Assembly: GCA_964017045.1 (NCBI GenBank)
Contig: OZ024806.1
Location: 9,506,488-9,570,487, forward strand
Direction of reading: 5' to 3'
Length of the DNA: 64,000 bases
DNA from: Omphiscola glabra
Taxonomy: Eukaryota > Mollusca > Gastropoda > Lymnaeidae
The position numbers were made by a program, and so were the translations under genes. Below the pieces are notes generated by a model. The model saw nothing but the letters and a program-made list of their open reading frames with translations. It had not been told where the DNA came from and did no database searches. Positions 13,801-28,300 of this stretch are shown here, in pieces (within the stretch, counting starts at the first letter, position 1; each line of letters starts with the position of its first letter).

Positions 13801-15426
13801 GCTTAACAGTATACAACACACAAAGAAAACAACGCCACATAACGTGTGTTTCCCATATAAGGGTGTTGTTAGTATGTTTTTTTTTACATTCACCCCCAAC
13901 CATCCCATATCCAGATTACACCTCTTCATCGTTGTCACGGGTGCTTACACCCCATGTAGGGTTCTTGCCTGCTACACAACATCCTTCCACTCAGACCGAT
14001 CCATGGCTTTTCGACCACATGCGCTGAGCCATAGTTGATGTAAATCTGTCTCCACATCACCAATCCATCTTAGTCTCGGTCGACCGATAAGACGTCTGTC
14101 CCCTTTGTTTTCTATCTGTCAACATCTTTACCCTTCTATATTCTGGCATCTTCCGCATGGCTTAACAATAGTCTCTAAAAATTGTACGTTGTTTTTGAAA
14201 AACAAAGGAAGAAAATGTTTACAGTGCACATTTCTTTTGCTGCCCTCTCGGATACTACTTCTAAGCTAAGTGCTATCATTCAATTTTATTCTGTTATTTT
14301 TTTCTATTGTCTTTTCGCTGACGAAGGCTTCCTGTCGACACGTTCGTTGTTTTGTTTTGTTCCTTTTTTCAGGTTCGACCTCGCTTTGTTTTACTAATTT
14401 CCAGTAGATATAAGAAATAGAAGAATACGTGGTAATTTTAGAAGAAAACAAATTCAGAGACTTCCTATTAAGAGATCTGCAATGAAAGCATTGAATCTAT
14501 TTTTAACTCTTAATACTTTTTTTTTTTTTGAAAAGCCGCGTCAATAGCTATTTATATTATACTGCCTCATCAGGGGCGTAGCTACACTGGAGGATGTGGT
14601 GCCACCGCACCAGGGCCCGAAGACAAAAAGGGGGCTCGAGCATACACAAGTTTAAAAGAAAAAAGAACATTTTCCGGAGCCTATTTTATATCGTGCCCCA
14701 CGCAACACTAGCTACGCCACTGCGCTTCGGAGAATATCAAAGAGTGACAGCAGCTTGGCTCTAAATATCAGGCTTAATTTCTAGAATGATGGTATCACAT
14801 TAAACCAGTCGAATGGCCCGGGGGAAGAGAAAATGAAAGTGTAGGGGAGTTTTATGGTTACGTCCACTCGATCGGACATTGGCTTGTACTTAAACCGAAT
14901 AGCCAATAGCCGAGTCCCTGTGTGGGTTAGAGATTAATAGGAGAGTTTTATTACCTGTTAGGTTAAGTGCCGGTTTCAGAACACGTCTGGCCTTACCCAA
15001 AGTATGTGTGTGCCTGTCAAGGGTGGTGGTGGGGGTGGGGGGACATCACTGGCCCGGGGGGGGGGGTACCCCGAGGGAGCTGTCAGTGATCAGATTTGTA
15101 GAACGCGGTAGTTCATTCAAAACACCGAGCACTTCTGGTCGTGTGTCGTGGTGGTCATTTTTCAATCTTGGCGTTTTTTCGAGAGAGGTCCGTTAGTGCC
15201 TTGGACGTTGTATTCAATCTATAGTGTCACCATTGCTCTTTCTTTAACAGTAGATGCAAGTCATTGGTTTTTTTTTTGTTAGTTCTTTGTTTTTACTAGA
15301 CTCGTTGTGTATGTATACTTTCATATTTTGTTAGTATCTATAACAAGAATCCTTGTAAACTGATCACATGCGGTGGATATATATATATATTGCAATGGAT
15401 ATATATATATATGTATATTGCAATGG

Positions 15427-15459
<33 letters not shown>

Positions 15460-18242
15460 TATTTATATATATATTTATAAACATGGGTAAAAAATTCAGC
15501 CAAATATTAAATATAAGGACTGTGTGTAGTTAAGAATATACTTGGAATTTGTGGGTGTCCACAAGTTTGTCAGCCTATTAGGTTACCAAGCTCATTCTAA
15601 AAGAAGAAGCAACAAAAATTCGTTGATCTCTTGTCAAAAGAGGGAATTGTATGGACACTATTTTATTGTTATGACAATGCGTTTGAACGAGGGTGAAATT
15701 TGTGACGCGACTGGATGAAAATAAAAAAGAGGAAAACGGCCACTCCAATGAGGGAAAACCAGGTATGTCAATGAAATGTTTAACATAGTATAAGATAATT
15801 GACTGGCTTGCAGGTTGGTGTAAACAGAGCAGTTCTCCTGATTTTGGGGGCCCGGGAAGGAGGGGTCCGGCGGGTTTAGCTCCCCCGGAGCTGAGCAGAA
15901 AACACCACCAACCACTGCGGCACCTCCAATCTGATTTGACACTGTTTCCTATTTACTAACGTGTAACCACTTACCATATTGATAATTCTGCCATTAGAGA
16001 AAATTTATACTTCTGAAAAAAATGCACTTGCACATTGTAGGCTAAACAAAAAAGCGCCCGGCGGGGCCCCTTTGGCTGTGGGGCCCTAGGCGGTCGCCTA
16101 ATTTGCCTATGCCTAAGAACGGCTCTGATGTAAACAAAATTACACACAAAAACATCAACTTGTTGACAGTTGCCAGGGACGCTAAGGCTATTTAGGATTT
16201 TCAGAAATATTGCAGATTCTAGTTTTTAATAAATAAATACATTGGTAAATATAAAATGGGTAACGTATAAGACGAAATAAAAAAATATAAGGGCCAAAAT
16301 ATAGATATCTCTTTGGGTATAAAAGTAAGCTCTTCTCCGCTTATATGAAGGGTTACAATACAATTATTTAGATAGCGAAAATTATAACTTCGGAAAAGTT
16401 TTGATTTTCAAAAAATCAAGTGAAATCTTTTTTTTTTATATTAAAAAAAAAAAATGTGCCACCAAAAATTTTTAAGTAGTCATCTCTTATATATATTTTG
16501 CTTCTGGTGTGTCCTGCTTCCTTTCCACAAATTGCCCTTCCCCTAAATCGACATGTACTGAGTGAAAAAATAAAAAGATGTCACGCAACGAGCGTCATGC
16601 GTGACGGTTGAATTCAGGTAAAAATGTTGAGTTTTTTTTGTTTTTTTTTTAAAGGGGAAGGTGACTATTATTTAAAATATTAATCCATGAAGAGCCATGG
16701 GTATGATGTAGGACTGTCTGTGGTTCCCTCTGTGTGACTGTCTGTAGGATTAATGTTTAAAGGCCGGAAGTTAGAGTTTAAGATTGTCTGTGGACCTAGT
16801 GTTTAATGGCCGGCAGGTAGGGTGTAGGACTGTCTGTAGAAATATTGCTTTAAGGCCGACATATATTAAAGAAAATCAAAAGATTACTCCTTTATGCTTT
16901 AGTAACACTTGACTGTCTGTAAGTCCCTCTTTGTGACTGTCTGCAGGACTATTGTTTAAAGGCCGGAAGTTAGAGTTTAAGATTGTCTGTAGACCTAGTG
17001 TTTAATGTCCGGCAGGTAGGGTGTAGGACTGTCTGTAGAACTATTGCTTAAAGGCCGACATATCTTAATGGAAAATCAGAAGTTCACTCCTTTATGTTTT
17101 AGTAACACTTGAACACACCCGGGTATTTTCTCAAATTACCCGGACCCGGTGTCAAAAAAACTGCACCCGGTTAAGCCCTAGAATGAATTACTGTAAAGAA
17201 CTGCACCAACCATCGGACCGGTTGCTTTACAAGAAATTTCAAACAAGAATACGTACTCTCTAAGCAGATTTGACAAATGACTATGAACTGTTGTGTGATG
17301 AATTCTACTAACGACAGAAACGGAAGAAGAAGAAGAAGAAAAAGCTTTCCTTGCATAGAACTTTGATTTAATAGCATTGATTTACTCTCTCTCTCTCACT
17401 CGCTCTCTCTCTCTGTGTCTCTCTCTCGCTCTCTCTCTCTCTCTGTCTCTCTCTCGCTCTCTCTCACTGTCTCTCTCTCTCGCTCTCTCTCTGAAATATC
17501 TCATTAGGAAATGGCGTCAGCGGGCCGTCGAGCTCGCGCTCCTTATGCCCTCCCTGGCGCCCACCCACACCTGCCAGGCGCCGGGTTTCCCCGACGTCGG
17601 GCCGTGTGGGAGAACGCCAGAGACCTCACCGGACGTGAAGCGCCCCCATCAGCAACCGCTCGATCAGGTTTGCCGATGGAGGCCCTCCCCTCCCGGAGAC
17701 ATCTGGTCGACCGAAGACGCTGCGTTTAAAGCGTCCGCAGTCCACTTTCCTAGGGGCCGGTACGGTAAATTAACGTCCTAAATCTCCCCCCACCCGTCGC
17801 GGGGAAGCATCGGACGCCCTCTAAGAGGGATTCTACAGTGGGTTTCCACCTCGCAACTAATTCGCGAAGTAGCTGGGACAATCGGTTGCCTAGGAGCAGC
17901 TCTCTCAGGGCTGCATATATAGAATCAACGGCCATAGGCTTCCACCACAGTCTATCGCCTCATATCCCTTAACGGCAACTTGTAATCATGATCCCTACCC
18001 TGTGTTTGCCTTTTCTTCCCCCTGTGAAGTATCACAGGTGGCAGTCCTGTAGGAGCCGTTTATTCCAGCAACTACCATGCATGTCCCTGTCTGCCACGCG
18101 GGACACGCAATGGTGGTAATGTGCCCCGGGTTAACGCCGAGGGGGTCGGTGGCCAGCGCTTCCAAATCGGCAAGCCACTACAGACTTGTCGACCGGAACC
18201 CCGGGAGGGCGCTCTCTCTCTCTCTCTCTGTGTATCTCTGTG

Positions 18243-18285
<43 letters not shown>

Positions 18286-18300
18286 GTCTCTCTGTCTCTT

Positions 18301-18333
<33 letters not shown>

Positions 18334-19295
18334 TTCTCTCTCTGTCTCTCTCTCTCTTTCTCTCTCTGTCTCTCTCTCTTTCTATCTCTGTCTATCTCTC
18401 TCTCTTTCTTTCTCTCTCTCTGTCTGTCTCTCTCTCTTTCTCTCTCTCTCTCTGTCTCCCTGTCTCTGTCTCTCTGTCTCTTTCTCTCTCTATATGTCTC
18501 TCTCTCTTTCTCTTTGTCTCTCTCACTCTGTCTCTCTGTCTCTGTTTCTCTCTCTCTCTGTCTCTCTCTGTCTCTCTCTCTTTCTCTCCCTGTCTCTCTC
18601 TTTCTCTCTCTGTCTCTCTCTCTGTCTCTCTCTTTCTCTCTCTGTCTCTCTCTTTCTCTCTCTGTCTCTCTCTCTCTCTTTCTCTCTCTGTCTCTCTCTC
18701 TCTCTCTCTAAAGACTTTTTATTTTTTTGACAGCTGCTTTGACGTTGACTATAAATATCACCGTCGGTCATAACAATTGCAAAAGTGAGTTAAATTCCGA
18801 CAATTCCCCCCCCCCCCCTTTTTTTTACGCCCTCTCACACGTACCCCACTATTACAAAAAAAAAAAAAACATTAAAATAATGAAAGAATGTTACATGCAT
18901 GAGTCAGAACTGTTAAGTAAGGGTCATAGACACAGAGACGTTTTATTTTTTTGTCCTCTTTTTTTTGAGTTTTGTAAAAACAGTATCCGATTTTTTAAAC
19001 ATTTAAGGACAGGCATGTCTCATTCACCATTGTACAGTGTATATCTTTGTACAGTACCTTTCTTTGTACAGTTACTGTCTTTGAACTGTGCACATCTTTG
19101 TACAATGCATGTCTTTTTACAGTGCATGTCTTTGTACAGTGCATGTTTTTGTACAGTGCATGCCTTTTACATTACTTGCCTCTGTAAAATTCCATGCGCT
19201 GTATCGGAAAACTTCACATGAAGTGATTGGAAAACCTTCTTCTCTTTATAAAGTTTACTGTTAATATAAATTTTCTACACTTTCAACTCCATCTC

Positions 19296-19329
<34 letters not shown>

Positions 19330-22300
19330 TCTCTGAATCACTCTTTATATTTCTCTCTACCTGTCTCTCTCTCTGTCTCTGTCTTTTTCTCTCCCTCTCT
19401 CGATCTCTCTTTATGTCTCTCTGTCTCTATGTCTTCCCATGTCTCTCTCTCTCTCTCTTTGTCTTGCTTTCTCTCTATGTCGCTCTCTCTTTTTCTCTCC
19501 TTTTCTCTTTCTCTCCCTCTTTTCTTTCTCTCTTCTTTCACAATCTCTTTCTCGCCCTGTCTCTCTCTTTATATCTCCCCTTATGTCTCTCTGTCTCTCT
19601 CTGCCTCTCCACGTCTCTCTCTCGGTCTGTCTCTCCATGTCTCTCTCTTCTTATCTCTCTCTCTCCCTCTCTCTCTCTCTTTCCGAAGATAAGCTGAACT
19701 CTAATAAGGAAGTAACAAACGCCATCCATCAAGTTGCCATGGTAACGCCATAACATTAAAACATAAGATTTAAGCAATGAACTGTAATTCACAGCCCGCC
19801 ATCTAAACAAATCACCGCAGTCTTTTTCTTAATAATGAAATGAAAATATCTCATTCTTCTAGCATGTTCTTTTCATTTCATTAGTTGCTTGTTTATTATT
19901 ATACAATATACGACGTTAGCGTTCAAAAAGTTTTGAACGCTAACGTCTTATTTTGTATCATAATACGCGTCTGGTGTAACTCGTGGACTGCTTCCTATTG
20001 GACTGCTTCCTTATCAGCGAATTTGGTATTGAGAGTATATTAAAAATACTTCTAAACGTTTGAAAGAAAGTATGGCTCAATAGTGAGTTCAATAGCGCGG
20101 AAAATATAATGCCCGATAACTTAGCTAGATCAAATATTTTTAACGCAACTGCGTTTGGCGCGTAATATTTTCTTTTCAGAAAATGAAATCGTCTCAATTT
20201 AAGAATGGTGTAAAAAATATTCAAATATTTGTCAAGTAACTTTAGTAGATGGGAAGTTCACGCATTGCTGCCGCCAATATTTGGCGCGCTATATCTAGTT
20301 CAGAATAAAATAATAACTTATTCTTTTACAGTTTAAAACTCCGTTAATTGCCCTTACGGTCAGAGAAAGAGAAGAAAAAAATCATAGCAAAGGAAAAGGA
20401 TGAAGGAATTTCATTGGTACCAAATAGAAAGGCAAAGAAAATATTCTAAATGAATCCGAAAATTAAAAAAAACAACTGTTTGAATAAGTTCTCACTAGAT
20501 CAGTGGATCTGCCTTCCTGCCGCGACCCTTCAATACAGTTCCTCATGTTGTGGCGATTCCACCGCCCACCTGACCATAAAAATGTTTTCCTTGGCACTTC
20601 ATAAATGTTTTCCCGATAGTCTTAGGCGACCCTTGTGTAAGGCTCGTTCGACCCTCCACCCCAAAGGGGTCTCGACTCACAGGTTAAAGATGCGACTAGT
20701 CTTTGTTGAGGGATGGGGGGAAGAAGGAGTATGTCAAAGTTCTGAATTGGTGAATAAAGTGGAAATGAAATTCAGGGGCGTCTCACCCCGCCCACATCCC
20801 AGGGGCGTCTCACCCCGCCCACGTCCCAGATGTGATCATAATAATAAAGTTCATTTAAAAACACGCTTCATCTAAGGCTGGAAGCGCTATAAAAATACAA
20901 AACGCAACCATACAAAATCTACATACAAGCCAATATTATATTTTATTTGGGTAAGAAGGATATTTTATGAGGTATGAAAACTTTAAAATATTTACTTTTT
21001 TCCCCTCGTTCATTTACTACTAGTTTCCACCAAGTAAAGTGTAACTTGATATTAAAGTAAATGGTGACTTGCTTTAAAATTAAGTGGACTTGATATTCAA
21101 GTAAATAGTAACTTGATTTTAAATTAAAATGTATCTTGATGTTAAATTAAAAGGTATCTTGATTTTAAATTAAAAGGTATCTTGATGTTAAATTAAAAGG
21201 TATCTTGATTTTAAATTAAAAGGTATCTTGATGTTAAATTAAAAAGTATCTTGATATTAAAGTAAATGGTAGCTTGATATTAAAGAAAATGGACTTCATA
21301 TTAAAGTAAATGGTTACTCGATATTAAAGTTAAAAAACTTGATATTAAAGTAAATGGTAACTTGATATTAAAGTAAATGGTAACTCGATATTAAAGTAAA
21401 TAGTATCTTGATATTAAATTAAAAGGTATCTTTGATATTAAAGTAAGGGGTAGCTTGATATTAAATTAAATGGTAAATTGATATTAAATTAAATGGTAAA
21501 TTGATATTAAAGTAAATGGACTTGATATTAAAGTAAATGGTAACTCGATAGTAAGTGTTTATTTTTGTGTACAATTATTATATCTTGAAGCCCGGACAAG
21601 CTGTCGGTCTCTGTGATGTTGTTCTTTTCCCCCTGTCAATAGCCATGCATACTACCTGGTCGCTACATTCTAGACCAGTCGAGGTATGCGAGGGTCAGAT
21701 TATTTGAACCACCCATGGCCATCGGTCCACTTGAGTGCAATCGATAAATCCATTGAGCGGGTCCTTACTCGCGTCGTTGAGCCCACTGCACGAGAACAAA
21801 GCAGTTTGCTAATAGGCCATTCGTGTTGATGCTGGAGGCGCTAAATGCCCGAGACGGCGTATTCTCTAGCCCAGATGTTACAGATAAACAGCGTTCGGGG
21901 TCAACGACGTCACTTTAAGTTATTAAAGAAGTACTAAAAAAATAGAGCTCAGAGACATATTCTCTAGCCCAGATATTGCAGATAAACAGGGTTCAAGGGT
22001 CAATGACGTCACTTTAATTTACACAGATGTAGACAAAAATAACTTACAAGCTCAAAGTTCAAAGACAGTTGGAGTAATTTTATTTGCATTAGTTTAATTC
22101 ACTAAAATACATACCAACTGTTAAATAAATAATTATGGGTTGAAATCAAATAGATCACAGTTTTTTAATTTCACAAATTATCAAATGTTTATTTCAATTA
22201 TTTTCCAACTTTTTGGGTTTTTGGATTTTTTTACCTTGGGCACGAATCACCAAAACTATTGATTGAGAACCATTGCGCCGTCACTTCTAGCTGGGGCCGT

Positions 22301-25300
22301 CAGTTCCCATTAATGGTTAAATATAGAAGCTTTTAGCGACGCTTTTATTGTTTGAACCACCCATGGCCCATTGCCGTAATAGGGGCCATAAGCTTATAGC
22401 CAAAGGTAAATGAGTTTCGTGATGAACGTAAATCTTTGCTGCCCTCTTGGACACCACTTCTCAGCTAAGTGCTATACTATTTTTAATTTTTTGATATTTT
22501 TTAATTTTATTTGCTTTTTTCTGTTTGTTCGTCGATGAAGGCTTCCTGCCGACACGTTCGTTGTTTTGTTGCGTTCCTTTTTTCAGGTTTAACCTTACTG
22601 TGTTTTACTAATTTCCTATTGATGAACATTGACGTGACCAGGGCTGATGACCTTTAAGGCGCCGGGCTAAAGATCTGAAATGTGGGTCGAGTCAATAATG
22701 TTTTATGAGCCGTGCCAATGATCTTTTATGAGCCGAGACAATGATCTTTTATTAGACGAGTACATTATTTTTTATAAATTGTGCATATAGTATTTTATGA
22801 GCCGTGCCAATGATCTTGTATGAGCCGTGCCAATGATCTTGTATGAGCCGTGCAAATGACCTTGTATGAGCCGTGCTAATGATCTTGTATGAGCCGTGCT
22901 AATGATCTTGTATGAGCCGTGCCAGTGATCTTGTATGAGTCGTGCTAATAATCTTGTATGAGCCGTGCCAATGATCTTGTATGAGCCGTGCCAATGATCT
23001 TGTATGAGCCGTGCCAATGATCTTGTATGAGCCGTGCCAATGACCTTGTATGAGCCGTGCCAATGATCTATTGTGAGCCCTGTTATTATAGATTGAAAAT
23101 TGGAGATTTAAAAGTAATTTTAAACATCTCAAACTTAATTACTTAAGAAATTACCTGATAATCTATAAGATTAACACCAAAACATTGTCTTTGTTAATGA
23201 CCTATGTTGTAGCACACTAACACCTAAGCTAGGGTCTTCTTGAATGACCTATCTTGTAGCACACTGACACCCAAGCTAGGGTCTTCTTGAATGACCTATC
23301 TTGTAGCACACTGACACCCAAGCTAGGTTCTTCTTGAATGACCTATCTTGTAGCACACTGACACCCAAGCTAGGGTCTTCTTGAATGACCTATCTTGTAG
23401 CACACTGACACCCAAGCTAGGGTCTTCTTGAATGACCTATCTTGTAGCACACTGACACCCAAGCTAGGGTCTTCTTGAATGACCTATCTTGTAGCACACT
23501 GACACCCAAGCTAGGGTCTTATTGAATGACCTATCTTGTAGCACACTGACACCTAAGCTAGGGTCTTCTTGAATGACCTATCTTGTAGCATACTTACAGC
23601 AAAACTAAAGTCTTCGTTAGAATAGCCTCTGTTGGTGTTCGTCTGCTGTAAGAGTGTTAACATGCGGTCAAAGATAGCATAAATTATAATACACCAGCAA
23701 AGGAGTCATAACTGGATATCATACACTTCAAATCGAAAACGTACGCATCCCCTGCGTTCCAGCACACAACTCATGTGTCTCAGCACACAACTCATGTGTC
23801 CCAGCACACAACTCCTGTGTCCCAGCACACAACTCCTGTGTCTCAGCACACAACTCATGTGTCCCAGCACACAACTCATGTGTCTCGGTCCACAACTCCT
23901 TTGTCCCAGCACACAACTCCTGTGTCTCAGCACACAACTCATGTGTCCCAGCACACAACTCCTGTGTCCCAGCACACAACTCATGTGTCCTAGCACACAA
24001 CTCCTGTGTCCCAGCACACAACTCATGTGTTCCAGCACACAACTCATGTGTCCTAGCAAACAACGCATGTCTCCCAGCACACCCTTGTCCCAGCACACAA
24101 CTCCCGTGTCCCAGAACACGACTCCTGTGTATCGGCACACAACTCCTGTGTCCCAGCACACAACTACTGTGTCCCAGCACACAGCTCATGTGTCCCAGCA
24201 CACAACTCCTGTGTCTCGACAAAAAACTCATGTGTCCCAGCACACAACTCCTTTGTCCCAGCACACAACTCCTGTGTCTCAGCACACAACTCCTGTGCCC
24301 CAGCACACAACTCCTGTGTCTCAGCACACAACTCCAGTGCTCCAGCACACAACTCCCGTGTTCTAGCACACAACGCCTGTGTCATAGCACACAACTCCTG
24401 TGTCCCAGCACACAACTCATGTGTCCTAGCAAACAACGCATGTGTCCCAGCACACAACACCCGTGTCCCAGCACACAGCACCCGTGTCCCAGCACACAGC
24501 ACCCGTGTCCCAGCACTTCAATATGACTCTTTGATTGCATCGTGTCCATAAAACTATCAGATATAATCCAAATTGCACATAGTGTGAGTAGATAACCACG
24601 TTGACCCGAGCCCTTTAATTCCTGGAATTGTTATATTTATATTAACGCTAAGCTGAGGGGGGGGGGGGGTTGGGGCACACTTGGAGAGAGCTTTGTTTTG
24701 AGCATAGGCCACCCGTGTTGAGACCACTTGACTTTAAAAAAGGTAATAATGGGGGAGACTGCAATCAAGTTAGCACAAAAGGAAATTGGTAAAACACAGT
24801 AAGGTTAAAGCAAAAGATTACTGTTGGATACTACTTCTGAGCTAAGTGCTACATTATATATATATTTTTTTTGATACATTTTTATTTTATTCGTTTTTCT
24901 GTTTGTTCGCTGATGAAGGCTTCCTGCCGACACGTTCGTTGTTTTGTTGCGTTCCTTGTATCAGGTTTAACCTTACTGTGTTTTACTAATTTCCACTTGA
25001 CTTTAGCCCGTTTTGTATTATAACGTAAGCTCTCGGCCCGCTGTTTCTAATATTTGTAACATCCAAATATGCCCCTCACCAGCAATAACTCTGCGATATT
25101 TAGACTTATGAGGTCGTAAGCTGTGTAAAGCTTGGTGGCCTTTTGAAACGTGGTTTGATCACAATCCTTGAAAATACCTACATGTAAACTGATGCTCCCC
25201 CCTCTAAACCCCCCCCCCTCCCCATTTTACCTGAGCCCCACAAGATATGTATATAAAGTCGGTGGTACCTAAACATCTTCTTTCTTGGCTATTTCGATCA

Positions 25301-28300
25301 TTATTTCCCAAAGTGTGGTACGCGTACCCTGTGAGTTTACGGGGAGAGTTTGATGGGGGGTACGCGCTGCGTAGGAAACTGTAATTTTTTTTTAAATTCC
25401 TATTAAATTATATGCAATTATGCATTTTATTTTTTACGAGGGTACATAGGGATGTCGAAAGTTTGTCATTTTCTATGTTTTCATTGTCTGTATATGTATT
25501 TTCTATGTTTTCATTGTCTGTATATGTATTTTCTATGTTTTCATTGTCTGTATATGTATGTTCTATGTTTTCATTGTCTGTATATGTATTTTCTATGTTT
25601 TCATTGTCTGTATATGTATTTTCTATGTTTTCATTGTGTGTATATGTATTTCTATGTTTTCATTGTCTGTATATGTATGTTCTATGTTTTCATTGTCTGT
25701 ATATGTATTTTCTATCTTTTCATTGTCTGTATATGTATTTTCTGTTTTCATTGTCTGTATATGTATTTTCTATGTTTTCATTGTCTGTATAGGTATTGTC
25801 TATTTTTATGTAAATGTTTGCTTTTTCTATGTTTTTTATTTTCCATGTTGTCATTGTCAATGTTTATATTGTCTATGTTTTTATCGTCAATGTTTTTCAT
25901 TAAATATGACGGAAATTGATTCGTACAACGTGATCACAAGACATTTTCATTTGTCTGAAGACATTTCTATTTGTCTGAAGACATTTCCTTTGTCTAAAGA
26001 CATTTCCGTTTATCTGAAGACATTTCTGTTCGTCTGAAGACGTTTCCATTCGTCTGAAGACATTTCCATTCGTCTGAAGACATTTCCATTCGCCTGGAGA
26101 CATTTCCATTCGTCTGGAGACGTTTCCATTCGTCTGAAGACGTTTCCCTTCGTCTGGAGACATTTCCATTCGTCTGACGCCATTTTCATTCGTCTGAAGA
26201 AACTTCCATCTGTCTGAAGACAGTTTCATTCGTCTGAAGAAACTTCCATCTGTCTGAAGACAGTTTCATTTGTCTGATCTATAACATGATATTCACTTAC
26301 TCCGTATGCCTCTTCATTACATCTGGCCAAGTACACTTTGATAGGTCTGTTGAAAAATTAAACATTTGAAAAATTTCGCTACCACTGTTCGCTTTTATAT
26401 TTTGTCCAGGGGGAAATCCCGTTGAACGAGAAAGAGGTCTTCACGTCACTGGTCATCAACAGTAAGTTTACACATTCTTTGCCTTCATCTAAGTACAGTC
26501 GGGTCAGCTGGGTGGTGATCAACTGTTGGGGGGAGGGGGAGAAAATTGATGTCTATGAAATGGATTATTATATAGCGGCTTGTTTGAAATAGGTAAAACT
26601 GATGGAGTGAAATGAAAATGATACAAATAATGGACTGTTAGATGGTAAAAACGTTAAACTGGTGGACTGTTAGATGGTAAAAACATGCAACTACTGGACT
26701 GTTAGATAGTAAAAACATGAAACTAATAGAGTGTTCGATAGTAAAAACATGCAACTAATGGACTAGTAGATAATAAAAACATGCAACTAATAGACAGTTA
26801 AATAGTAAAAACATGCAACTAATGGACTGGTAGATAGTAAAAACATGCAACTAATGGACTAGTAGATAATAAAAACATGCAACTAATGGACAGTTATATA
26901 GTAAAAACATGCAACTAATGTCTGTACTCCGATTGTGAGCACTGAATTGATTGTTCTCCGATTGTGATCACTGACGTGATTGTTCCACTGCAGCTGTCCA
27001 GGAAGCACTGGGAACAGTGTACAAAGATGGCGTGACGGATGTCAGCGTGCAGAGCGTCCTCCCGCTCCTCAGAGTGCTGGATCTCGACACGTCAGACGAG
27101 AGTGTCCTTGACCTCATACGACATTCCGTCATAGAAAGTGAGATTCTTTTTAAGTTTTATTTTTTTTAATGTATTCTTATACGAGCCTTGTATATACAAG
27201 CGCGCTCTCTCTCCCCTCTCTCTTTCTCTCCCCTCTCTCTCTCTACCTCACTTCCTCTCTCTTTCTTCTTTCTCTCTCTTTCTCTCTCTCCTCTCTCTTT
27301 CTCTCTCCCTCTCTCTTTCTTTCTCTCCCTCTGTTTTTCTCTTTCTATTTCTCTCTCCAACTTTCTCTCTATATGTATCTCTCTCAATTTTCTTATCTCT
27401 CTTTCTCTCCGTCTCTCTCGCTTTCTCCCCCACCATATATATAATTTAATATTGATTCTTTTTTTAGTAAAAAGTCAAAATAGAGAGTAAATCTACATCT
27501 TTAGTGTAGCCATCTACTTATCTTTAGTGTAGTCAACTACTTATCTTTAGTGTAGTCATCTACTTATCTTTAGTGTAGTCATCTACTTATCTTTAGTGTA
27601 GTCAACTACTTATCTTTAGTGTAGTCATCTACTTATCTTTAGTGTAGTCATCTACTTATCTTTAGTGTAGTCAACTACTTATCTTTAGTGTAGTCATCTA
27701 CTTATCTTTAGTGTAGCCATCTACTTATCTTTAGTGTAGCCATCTACTTATCTTTAGTGTAGCCATCTACTTATCTTTAGTGTAGCCATCTACTTATCTT
27801 TAGTGTAGCCAACTACTTATCTTTAGTGTAGCCATCTACTTATCTTTAGTGTAGTCATCTACTTATCTTTAGTGTAGCCATCTACTTATCTTTAGTGTAG
27901 CCATCTACTTATCTTTAGTGTAGCCATCTACTTATCTTTAGTGTAGCCATCTACTCATCTTTAGTGTAGCCATCTACTTATCTTTAGTGTAGCCATCTAC
28001 TTATCTTTAATGTAGCCATCTACTTATCTTTAGTGCAGCCATCTCCTTATCTTTAGTGTAGCCATCTACCTAGGTGACGTTTCAAATGCTTGAGAACGAT
28101 ACTTTCAGTCTTAACACATGCACACACAAACATTTAAATCCATGACCTTTGCCCTATTAATTTCTCACTTTCCTCAATATCCTTTCTTTATCTCTATAGT
28201 TTTTTTCCTACAACCTTCCTATCGTAAACTAAACTTTTAAAAAATAATGTTTAAATCAAACTAATGAATTCTGTAGAAAAATGTCTTTATAGCATCAAAA

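Noticed and set aside
17511..17935. Coding exons in the GC-rich island
   Set aside because: Open stretches exist in several frames and on both strands because of high GC; no splice-compatible frame connects to gene A.
23706..24526. Several overlapping open frames on both strands
   Set aside because: They follow from a 21-bp tandem unit without stops; no start context, splice sites or non-repetitive sequence supports a gene.
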